This document shows positions 27,601 through 35,200 of a stretch of 64,000 bases of DNA, one piece after another. The DNA is from Nannocystis punicea (GTDB taxonomy: Bacteria > Myxococcota_A > Polyangia > Nannocystales > Nannocystaceae), in the NCBI RefSeq assembly GCF_026965555.1, contig NZ_CP114040.1:7910001-7974000 (forward strand). Direction: 5' to 3'. The position numbers and the translations under genes were made by a program. How positions within the stretch are numbered: the first letter of the stretch is position 1; each line of letters opens with the position of its first letter. Under the pieces are notes generated by a model. The model did not search any database and had not been told where the DNA came from. It worked only from the letters and a program-made list of their open reading frames with translations.

Positions 27601-27804
27601 CCGTTGTATCGCCGAGAACAGCTGCTCCTCGCGCACGCCCTTCGCGTGGCGGACCATCGCCTCGGCCGCCGCCGGCAGGACCTCGAACAGCGGGTGCCCC
27701 TGCTCCTCCAGCTCCCCGCACAGCTCGACCGCGACGACGATCGGCGAGCCCCGGCCAAACCGTCGACGGACTTGAGGTGATACTTCCAGCCCTAGATGTG
27801 CCAT
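24673..27804 (-). CDS. TPR-CHAT protein, caspase-like protease
   Basis: A 1,043-residue protein. Most of the N-terminal ~650 residues are helical TPR-like repeats (SNLGQAWATRTIGDKQTNLRR, ARDLLTRGLALADEALALP, RARLRLAHLERH). The C-terminal ~350 residues are a CHAT domain: VGVLRLFVHGEHAWV supplies the catalytic His (about 855) and VVMLDLTGCGRVECWACDAGH the catalytic Cys region (about 890-900), ending with LATAFLLAGARAVIGAGW, the typical final motif. CHAT proteases paired with repeats act as gasdermin-activating or Craspase-type effectors in other systems. It is divergent from the phosphoesterase-CHAT operon at 27933, so the four genes may work together. A strong leaderless promoter precedes it. 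Confidence 0.82.
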   Translation of the reverse strand: MAHLGLEVSPQVRRRFGRGSPIVVAVELCGELEEQGHPLFEVLPAAAEAMVRHAKGVREEQLFSAIQRLYDPRAPLTAHGCLATLYCWLHAVGRLASGRALEMCGLIAMMQVRKLRHALRLEGPLEILLAEAGVVATARLADSPVARVARADAQSFLASAECGSPVVSVHERGLERMQTTVDTLAEYLAAPESLVDASEGDLARAVRSMHAQALSNLGQAWATRTIGDKQTNLRRAVELFEAARAIPERSEDPTSYQHVLQQSVSAMRELVILIADAGEARDLLTRGLALADEALALPRRFPGLVFHWEEPTRVAAYNIRMRDLHDRRTRGIGDDAALRSELVALADEALAFLATAERRGEPLFVNAADVFRRLREGGGDIGRPGPDAGFVRALAERLRAEERRFVTEREAEILLRALIGWFDTPWPTELWPQLAYVLAAVHPRHVGCTTARRLFVAELALLQQRDDVARIVDSIQRLQQGLADLVLADEQRRVYAGALSERARLRLAHLERHPCSPAELLALCDLLGSATYRADTGFYGQGPAHEHGPGAEAVWRMSMYRARWDVDRAALLLGVQAWVDEEPSVGDELQPLLVHLHEQRTIDLQGKVGPSHMIDSPEEVLSAAQDELLGELQQGGARGWRPALGGELPVADPDELTEWLGRHRTTAVLLDVAPLDYAIVTGDGRSLQMHAPYAGLAREERERFVAAVKAFMHLRLDAAHTNPDAVFDASLTALVAAGGPVVAALRRCCAELGVDALVLLSRGVMEMIPWAALFAATGDADGPAIVHVPTLAPAGTLRAAVRPGAWTVIGEHEGKDPDLDRGWSALRAAGVVPEAGPNFATFDRKAAEVGVLRLFVHGEHAWVPPLMGMSMHPPLTRRRVFYQAKDVVMLDLTGCGRVECWACDAGHTADLLGPRRHEDEGRSLATAFLLAGARAVIGAGWRQPSVAAALISAGFATAAPRPGDPLADVRALTRVLRRYRKVVAGPALTSPDGWRIALAAMIGVDPQTLPVTPAPPLRVGDLRANYAWAGWRVCMRDRTCLDT

Positions 27805-27841
27805 ATCGCTGCGATATCGCCCGGCCGGATAACGCTGTCAA
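27803..27841 (-). promoter_or_regulatory. leaderless promoter and palindrome of the TPR-CHAT gene
   Basis: On the minus strand TTGACA (27836-27841) is followed after exactly 17 bp by GATATC (27813-27818), and the ATG begins at 27804, about where transcription should start. The palindrome ATATCG-CTG-CGATAT (27803-27817) covers the -10 region and the start codon and could be an operator. The spacing and consensus fit a strong housekeeping promoter. Confidence 0.6.
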
Positions 27842-27932
27842 GCTGCGCTGGGCCCAGCCACGACCGAGCCCCGTGCTTCGTGATACGATGGCGCAACTAT
27901 GCGGCGCCGACGACTAGCGTCGACGAGGCCCT

Positions 27933-29621
27933 ATGATCCGCGAGGATGCACCCGACAGCAACCGCTCCGCCACCGCCCCAGACACGGGCCAGGCCAGCCC
28001 AATCAGTTGGCTGCACCTCTCGGATCTCCATGTCGGCGCCCGCAGCGAGGCGGCGTGGTGGAACGCTCTCGACAAATTCTGGTGTAGCCTCGACGAGCAC
28101 TTGACGATCGTCGGCCCGCCGGATCTCGTGCTCTTGACCGGCGACCTGACCTTCAAGGGCGAGCCGGCCGAGTTCGACAAGCTGACGAAGTTTTTGGAGA
28201 AGTTGCTCGGCCGCTTGCCGAAGGCCGCGGACGGGCATCCGCCGCTCACCGTGGCGGTGCCGGGTAACCACGAAGTGCAGCGGCCGACGGGGCGTGAGGC
28301 GCTCTTGTACCGAGTACTGCGGGACTTCGAGAAGGGGCGCGACGATCCGGACGTCGCCGACCTCCTCGAGGCGTTCTGGGACGAGCGGGACGCGTCGTTT
28401 CTGCGGCCGCTGTTCGCCAACTACCTCGCGTGGTTCGACGGCGTGATCCGGCCGCAGGCCGCGCGGCCGGGTGTCACGCTGCGCACTTCGTTCTTCCCCG
28501 GCGACGTGTACGCCAAGCTCGCGCTGCCGGGGCGCTTCCCCCTCTCGATCGTCGGGCTCAACTCGGCGTGGATGCAGTACCAGGGCGGCGACTTCAAGGG
28601 CAAGCTGGCGCTGCCGCTCGAGCAGTTCCAGGCGGCGTTGCCCCACGCGCAGGGAGAGTCGCCGCTGGGGGTCCTCGACGCGACGCACCGGGCGCTCCTC
28701 TTGATGCACCACTCGCGGAGTTGGTTGTCGAAACCGCAGCGGCAGCTGTTCGACAGCGGGATCTACCCTGGCGGGCGCTTCGTCGCGTGCCTGCACGGGC
28801 ACATGCACGAGCCCGACGCGAACAACAGGTCGGAGGCCGGGGGCGTCGCCCGCTGCTACTACCAGGCGCCGTCGCTATTCGGCGTGGAGAAGTACGGCAG
28901 TGCCGAGGAGTCGAGGGCGATCGGCTACACGTGGGCGACGCTGCGCGACGACGGGGAGCTGCGGGCTTGGCCGCTCAAGCTGAAGCGCAAGAGCGACGGC
29001 GCCGAGGTCTTCGACCGCGACGACTTCTTCCACTGGGACCCAGCAGCCGGCAACGTGCTCCTGCGGCCAGGTGATGGGCAGCGCCTCGTCGGCAGCGACG
29101 AGCGCTCGCCCGCGCGGCTTCGGCCGCAGACGCAGGTCCGGCAGACCGTGGACGTCGTCGCCGCCGGCGAGGGCGATACCGGCTTCCTCGGCGTCCCCTT
29201 CGAATCCGCTCGCAGTATCACCCGCTCCGCCCCCGTCGAGCAGGTCTATTTGAACGTGTGGTTCCCGAAGTTCGAGCCACGCGCACCGCGATTCGTCGTC
29301 GACCTACCGATCGAGATGCGCGTCGCCCTCGGCCCGCAGCGCCACGGCGCACCCGCCGACCCGCTCTCCGAGGACCTGCTTGATCGCCTGCGCCAGCTCT
29401 CGCAAATCGACGTATGGGTGCAGTGCGCCGACGCCGACGTCACCCCGTGCGACGGCACGCTCCAGTTGCCGTGGCCGACCAACGTCCTGTCCTTCGAATT
29501 GACCCCGAGGCGCCCCGGCGGCCTGCGCATCGTCGTCGTGCTGCTGATCCACAACCAGCCGGTCCACCGCCTCGAGCGCGAGGTACAGGTCCACGACCGC
29601 CGCGATCGGGGCGAGCGATGA
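27933..29621 (+). CDS. calcineurin-like metallophosphoesterase
   Basis: A 562-residue protein. The phosphoesterase domain (~24-330) contains all metal-site motifs: SDLHVGA (Asp31, His33), TGDLT (~70), GNHE (~111-114), MHHSRSW and HGHMHEP (~288-294). Residues ~330-560 form a beta-rich domain of unknown type (EQVYLNVWFPKFEPRAPRF, GLRIVVVLLIHNQPVHRL). GAGG lies four bases before the ATG. Its TGA overlaps the ATG of the CHAT gene, the first of two such overlaps in a three-gene operon. The substrate could be a nucleotide, nucleic acid or phosphoprotein; the motifs do not decide. Confidence 0.82.
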   Translation: MIREDAPDSNRSATAPDTGQASPISWLHLSDLHVGARSEAAWWNALDKFWCSLDEHLTIVGPPDLVLLTGDLTFKGEPAEFDKLTKFLEKLLGRLPKAADGHPPLTVAVPGNHEVQRPTGREALLYRVLRDFEKGRDDPDVADLLEAFWDERDASFLRPLFANYLAWFDGVIRPQAARPGVTLRTSFFPGDVYAKLALPGRFPLSIVGLNSAWMQYQGGDFKGKLALPLEQFQAALPHAQGESPLGVLDATHRALLLMHHSRSWLSKPQRQLFDSGIYPGGRFVACLHGHMHEPDANNRSEAGGVARCYYQAPSLFGVEKYGSAEESRAIGYTWATLRDDGELRAWPLKLKRKSDGAEVFDRDDFFHWDPAAGNVLLRPGDGQRLVGSDERSPARLRPQTQVRQTVDVVAAGEGDTGFLGVPFESARSITRSAPVEQVYLNVWFPKFEPRAPRFVVDLPIEMRVALGPQRHGAPADPLSEDLLDRLRQLSQIDVWVQCADADVTPCDGTLQLPWPTNVLSFELTPRRPGGLRIVVVLLIHNQPVHRLEREVQVHDRRDRGER

Positions 29622-30853
29622 GGCTGAGCTCCGGCATCCCGGTCGACCGCCTCCTCCGCGACGCCCCGACGCGGGACAAGGTCACGCTGATGATCGAGCG
29701 CCGGGACGACGAACTGTCGATCCACCTCGCCGTCCCCCTGCGCGGCGACGTCGAAGAGGAGGCCGCGCTGATCACCGGCACCGGGCAGAACACCGTGCGC
29801 GTGCGCTACAAGGTCCGCTGCGACCTCGACCGCGAACGCGCCCGCCTGACCGATCTCGTGCGCGAGGCCTACCAGCACGGCCCGCTCGGCGCCGTGCTGC
29901 GGCAGGCCCCCGTGGCGACGCTGACGCCCGACGACCTGCGTACGCTCCTGCTGGACGTGGCGATCCACGGCGACGGCCTGCACCGTCGCCTGTTCGGCTT
30001 CCCCGACGAGCTCGAGCTCCGCACCGGTCGCCCGCGGGAATTCACTGACGAGATCCGGTCGGTCCTGCGCCGCGCTCTCCTCGAGCCGCGCATCGTCCAC
30101 GTCGCTGGCGACGCCCCACTGTTCCCCTGGAATTTTCTGTATCAGCACACCGCCCCGCTCGACAGCTTCGCCCCGACGACCTTCGACGTCGCCGGCTTCT
30201 GGGGCTTCCGCCACGAGATCCAGCACGAGGTCGAGCAAGTGGCCACCGCGCTCGCGCTGCCCCCCGATCCGCGGATCGTCGCCGCCGTCTGCCCCACGGT
30301 CGCCGACACCGAGCCCGACCACCCCTTACGCCGCCAGGGCACCGAGTTTGTCGACAACGTCGTCGACCTCCGCCGCGAGCTCCGCGAATTCGGCGCGGAC
30401 TGCCTGTACTTCTTCGGCCACGCCAGCCACGCCACTCCCCCCGTCCCGGACACCAGCACGATCTCGCTGCACGGCGTCCCCCTCTCGGTCACCACGCTCG
30501 GTCAGGGCGGCGGGCCCCGGTTCCAGCGCGAGCCTGTGCTGGTGTTCCTCAACGGCTGCGGCACCGGCGACCTGCGCGAGTGGAGCGAAGACACGATCAT
30601 CGGCTACCTCGCGCATCGCGGCGACCACCGGCTTTGCTGCGTGACGACCGCGGCCGCGGTCCCGATCGGTTTCGCGGGCGCGTTCGCCCGCGACTTCTGG
30701 CAGCGCTTTTTGGTCGCCGGCCGCCCGCTCGGCGCGGCCCTGCTGGCGACCCGCCGCGCGCTGCTCGCGGCCCATAACAACCCACTGGGCCTCTTGTACG
30801 AGGTGATAGGTCAGGTCGACACCCATCTGCGGAGCCCCGAGGAGAGCCCATGA
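29618..30853 (+). CDS. CHAT-domain protease between two phosphoesterases
   Basis: A 411-residue protein. The N-terminal ~150 residues are a beta-rich region (VTLMIERRDDELSIHLAVPL) often seen before CHAT domains. The CHAT fold occupies ~150-400, with the catalytic His in DCLYFFGHASHATP (~264-270) and Cys in PVLVFLNGCGTGDLREW (~311-316), followed by VTTAAAVPIGFAGAFARDFWQ. There are no TPRs, unlike the protein at 24673. It overlaps both neighbours by ATGA, so the three proteins are made in fixed proportion and may form a complex in which the protease activates, or is restrained by, the phosphoesterases. That is inference. Confidence 0.8.
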   Translation: MRLSSGIPVDRLLRDAPTRDKVTLMIERRDDELSIHLAVPLRGDVEEEAALITGTGQNTVRVRYKVRCDLDRERARLTDLVREAYQHGPLGAVLRQAPVATLTPDDLRTLLLDVAIHGDGLHRRLFGFPDELELRTGRPREFTDEIRSVLRRALLEPRIVHVAGDAPLFPWNFLYQHTAPLDSFAPTTFDVAGFWGFRHEIQHEVEQVATALALPPDPRIVAAVCPTVADTEPDHPLRRQGTEFVDNVVDLRRELREFGADCLYFFGHASHATPPVPDTSTISLHGVPLSVTTLGQGGGPRFQREPVLVFLNGCGTGDLREWSEDTIIGYLAHRGDHRLCCVTTAAAVPIGFAGAFARDFWQRFLVAGRPLGAALLATRRALLAAHNNPLGLLYEVIGQVDTHLRSPEESP

Positions 30854-32145
30854 CCACTTCCGTGCTGCTACACCCGCGCCTCGCCGTGATCAGCGACCTC
30901 CACGTCGGCGATCCCGAGACGCCCGAGCTCGAGGACTTCGACCGCGACGACGACTTCGTGCGGCTGCTCTCCGTCGAGATCCCGCGCCAACTCGGCACAC
31001 CCACGACCCTGGTGATCAACGGCGACTTCATCGACTTCCCGCAGGTACTCCCCGCGCTGTCCCGCCACGACCTCGGGGATGTTTACGGCACGACCGAGGC
31101 AGAGTCGCTGCGACGCTTTGAACGCGCACGCGACGGCCATCCGCGCGTGTTCCAGGCGCTGGCCGACTTCATCCGCGCCGGCAATCAGGTCTGCCTGCTG
31201 CCCGGCAATCACGATCCGGACTACCACTGGCCGTCCGTCGAGGCGGCTCTGCGGACCGCGCTCGGGAATCCGCGCGCTCCGCACTTCATGTTCATCGTCG
31301 GCGGCGAGATCCACGAACGCGGGATCCATATCGAACACGGCAACCAGTACTCGTACGACAACCGCTTCGACCACTGGGACCGGCCGATCCTCGACGCGCC
31401 CGACGGCCCGCGCCTCGAGCGTCCTTGGGGCACCCTCTTCATGGACCTCGTGTACAACGACGCCGAGGCCGCCCACCGCACCCTCAACCGCATCTACCCC
31501 CACGGCGCCCTCGCGGCGGTCGTCGCCCGCAGCTTCGTCTCGGGGCAGGTCTCGCTCTCGCTGTTCGCGCGCGTCGTCGGATTCATGCTCGGCAAGGGCA
31601 AACGCTTCATCGGCAAGCGCCTACTGGGCAACTACCCAGTCGAGGCCGGCCCGCCGACGCTCGCCGCGGCGTGCGCGGTGATCGACGAACTCGCGCCAGG
31701 GCTCCCGGGCGACCAGCGCGAAGCCGTGGCACGGGCAGCACTCCAGCACCTCCCATCCGATGACGCCGACGCGAAGGCTTCGTCGTCGGGGCTGCTCGGG
31801 TGGAACGTCGGGCCCGATGACCCGGACGTCTCGGCGATGGGGCTGCTCGGGCGGACCGACGAGCGCGGCATGGACCGTCGGGCCAGGGACCTGCTCGGCC
31901 GAGGCGACGCCACCATCGTCGCGTTCGGCCACACCCACCTGCTCGTCGACGCGCAGGCCCCGTACGGCAAGGACGACCCGCGCCGCGTGTTCAACACGGG
32001 TTCGTGGGTGCCGCAGCTCGACGTCACCGGGCTCCCGCGCCCAACCCTCGACGAACTCGATCGCGTGCAATACACCGGCCACGAGCTTCGGTTCCTCGCT
32101 ATCGAGCTCGGAGACCCCCCGCGTGCGCGGCTCCTGACAGTGTGA
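30850..32145 (+). CDS. second metallophosphoesterase of the CHAT operon
   Basis: A 431-residue calcineurin-like phosphoesterase, not closely similar to the first. Metal-binding motifs: AVISDLHVGDPE (Asp16, His18), INGDFIDFPQ (~57), LPGNHDPDYHWP (~119), IEHGNQYSYDNRFDHWD (~170) and FGHTHLL (~357). A ~100-residue insertion with LFARVVGFMLGKGKRFIGKR interrupts the core and could contact a membrane or nucleic acid. It ends the MPE-CHAT-MPE operon; 150 bp later the large kinase-NTPase gene starts with its own promoter. Confidence 0.82.
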   Translation: MTTSVLLHPRLAVISDLHVGDPETPELEDFDRDDDFVRLLSVEIPRQLGTPTTLVINGDFIDFPQVLPALSRHDLGDVYGTTEAESLRRFERARDGHPRVFQALADFIRAGNQVCLLPGNHDPDYHWPSVEAALRTALGNPRAPHFMFIVGGEIHERGIHIEHGNQYSYDNRFDHWDRPILDAPDGPRLERPWGTLFMDLVYNDAEAAHRTLNRIYPHGALAAVVARSFVSGQVSLSLFARVVGFMLGKGKRFIGKRLLGNYPVEAGPPTLAAACAVIDELAPGLPGDQREAVARAALQHLPSDDADAKASSSGLLGWNVGPDDPDVSAMGLLGRTDERGMDRRARDLLGRGDATIVAFGHTHLLVDAQAPYGKDDPRRVFNTGSWVPQLDVTGLPRPTLDELDRVQYTGHELRFLAIELGDPPRARLLTV

Positions 32146-32295
32146 CGCGGTCCGAGATCATGCAGTCCCCGCGAGCGCACAGATATCCAAGACGTTGAGC
32201 GGGTCCCCGGGTCGAGCGGCCGCGAGCCTTCGCGCCGCTGACAAGCCTTGCTGCCAATCGGCCGCGTCTTTCGCGCCGTGATATAATCGGCACCA
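32146..32295 (+). promoter_or_regulatory. extended -10 promoter, leaderless start
   Basis: TGATATAAT (32279-32287) is a perfect extended -10 element (TGnTATAAT) and lies eight bases before the ATG at 32296, so transcription should begin at or next to the start codon. No good -35 hexamer is seen, which fits an extended -10 promoter. No ribosome site precedes the ATG. Confidence 0.6.
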
Positions 32296-35200
32296 ATGCG
32301 TTCCCAGCGGCTCTCCGAGCTCCTCGTGACGTTATTCGACGATCCAGAACTGCGACGTTTCGTCGACCCATACGAGCTCCGACACGATCTTCCTGGCGCG
32401 GCCGCGACGTTGCGGATGCTCGCGGACGCGGTCGTGGGTTGTCTCGAACGCCAAGGCTTCATCACGCTCGAAATCTTCGACCGCCTCCGACAGGAACGAC
32501 CTAACAGGAGCACGGAGATCCTCGAAGTCCAGCGGCTCCTGCTCCCTGACACCCCCCTGCAGGCTCGTGCCATCTGGGGCGAGCGCTACCGATTGGAGGA
32601 GCGGCTCGGAGAGGGAGGCTTTGCCGAGGTCTGGCGCGCAGTCGACACCGAGACTGCGGAGTACGTCGCACTCAAGGTACTTCACCAGCGCCACGCCCAG
32701 GACGAGGTTCGTCTCAAGCGCTTCTCACGGGGTGCGCAAGCGTTGTCGCGCTTGCGGCATCCCGGTCTCGTCGTCGTCCGTGAACCCATCGCGTGCGAGG
32801 GGTCGCGTCACTATTATGTCATGGATCACGTCGAAGGCGTCACGCTCGCACGATTGGCGAGCGAAGAGTCGCTAGGCCGGCGAGACCTCCTCGCACTCGT
32901 CCTTCAGGTCGGCGATGCGCTCGCATCCGTGCATGACGCCGGGATGCTCCATCGGGACGTCAATCCGAGCAACATTCTTGTGACTCGAGATTTCCGCGCC
33001 AAACTCATCGACTTCGATCTGGTGTCCGGACCAGGATATGTGCCCCTGACCACCCAGTCGCCGCTGGGAACGTTCCCCTTCATGGCCCCCGAACTCTTGG
33101 ACGGGCGCAGCGAAGCCGGCCCGGCGGCGGACGTGTACGGATTGGCGATGACAACCCTGTTTGCCCTGTTGGGCGGGCACCTGGCTTTCGGACAAGCCTG
33201 GCACGTCACGAGCGCTCTCCTCGACCGAATGCAAGCGACATCCCGGATGCGCGGCATCCTAGACGCCGCGCTGCAGCTTGCGCCCGCGCATCGCACCCGC
33301 AGCGTTCGCGACTTCTGTGGGGCGATCCGCGCTGCCTATGCGTTCGAACTGGACGATCGCCGCGAAGCGCAGTTCGTGCTCGTGAAGCAGCCCGAGACTC
33401 GGATTCACGCCGCCGTGGCGCCCGAGTTCCATGCGGACGGCTCTCTGCGCCTGTGGTCGCCCACAGAGATCGAGTGCTTGCCGGGCTTCGAGCTCGACGG
33501 GCTGCGAGCGCGACCGGCCGAGACCGTCGAGCGCGACGCGCTGGCGTCGCGGAGCTCGCGAACCCTTGACGAGCTCGTTCCCTACTTCGAATCCTTGCGG
33601 ACCGCGGCCTCACTCCTCGCACTTCAGGGCCATCGCCCTGCCTGGATCGGCCTCACGCCGCGCGACACACCGGTGCTCCTATTACCGAGCGGGCACATGA
33701 TCCTCGTGGATGAAGGCGCCCCGCCCAGCGAAGACGTCGCCCTCGCTCGTGGCATGATGAAACACTCCGGAGTCCCCGTGGCTGCCCTCGACATCCTGCC
33801 CGAGCCGCCTCCGCCCGGCTTCATCGCGGTCGGGCGTGAGATCCGACGCGCGGCGGCTGATGAATCGCGGCTGCGTAGACTCGCCAAATTCCCCCGGTCC
33901 GTCGCGGGACGCAATGGCCTCTCTCTCCACGCGCAGGCCGGAGAAGTCGCCCCCGCGCTGAAACACCTGCACGACTGGTGGAAGAGCCCGCAGCCAGTCG
34001 CAGTCCTGCGCGGTGTCCCGGGTTCCGGCCGAACGCACACGCTCCAGCTATTCGCGGCCCAGCTCGCACAGAATGCACTGACGCAAGGCGGGGTGCCAGT
34101 CTTCTTCATCTGCGCCCGCGACTGGCGAGCGCCGTTCCGGATCTCGGATCTACTGCAGCGTGACAACTGCACTGACCGCGAGATCGCCACCATCAAGCTC
34201 GCGGTGCAGAAGAATGAGTGCGTCCTGATCATCGACGACCTCGACGTACCAGCACAGCCGACTGAGCTGGCCACACTGCTCACGGAGGTGACCACCGAAA
34301 TCGAGGAATGGAGAGGGCCCACGAGCAAGATCCTGGTCGCCACCGTCACAAGCCGACCCGATTTTGCCGATTGGCGGATCGATCTCGTCATGCCGGATGA
34401 AGTCATTCGCTCCGCGCTCGAGTCGGAGCTCCGCGATCCTGTCAATCAGATGAGCGTACAGAACCGGCTCGTGGCCTCCGGCGTGTGGTCGCTGATGCGA
34501 ATTCCACGGCTCGCGCAGGCGCTGTTCGAAATCATCCGCAAAGGCCGCGAGCCGGTGCCCGAGAGCGTTTTTCCTGCCATCGAAGCCTATCTCGACGCAT
34601 GGACCGAGCTCGTCGGGCGGCACCTGCCCTGTCTGACGAGCGAGCAGATCAGGCTCGCCCTGGAGGCCCTCTCCGTGAGGCTCTGGCATCAATCTGCCGG
34701 CGTAAGCGGTGACAGCATTTCGATCGCCGCCCTCGTCGAGACCCTGAAAACTCACGTGGGAACGCAAGGCGCGGCGCTGGCCGCTCGCATCATTGACCCC
34801 GTCCTCTTCACCCGCGAGAAGCGCTACTCACAGCTCTTGAAATGGCGCATGCAGGAGGTCGCCCGCCGTGACCGGACCCCCGTGGCGCCGTACCAGCCGC
34901 CCCGCCAGCAAGGGACACGCCGGGCCGAGCTGGAATCCGTGTGCTTCGCTCATGACATGATCCTCGAGTGCCTGCTGGCCAGTCACCTCGTGCGTGGGCT
35001 CGCGACCGGCCCCGACGTCCTCACAGGCCCGCGGCTCAGCCCGAACCTCTGCGCCTTCATTCGGATCATGCCTGGCTGGTCGCAGACTCGCACCACACTT
35101 GTCGAGGTGCTGACATCGTCCTATCGAGCCGAGATCAGCGAGAACGCACTGTTGCTGGCAATCGGAGACCATTCCCTGGCCTCGACCATCGAACTCCCCT

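Noticed and set aside
25645..27780. 711-codon plus-strand frame
   Set aside because: It lies antisense to the TPR-CHAT gene, whose translation has clear domain motifs; this frame has none.
27933..32145. Assigning the MPE-CHAT-MPE operon to a named defence system
   Set aside because: No described system with this gene content is known to me, and no signature gene of CBASS, Thoeris, Avs, BREX or a Craspase system is present in the operon.
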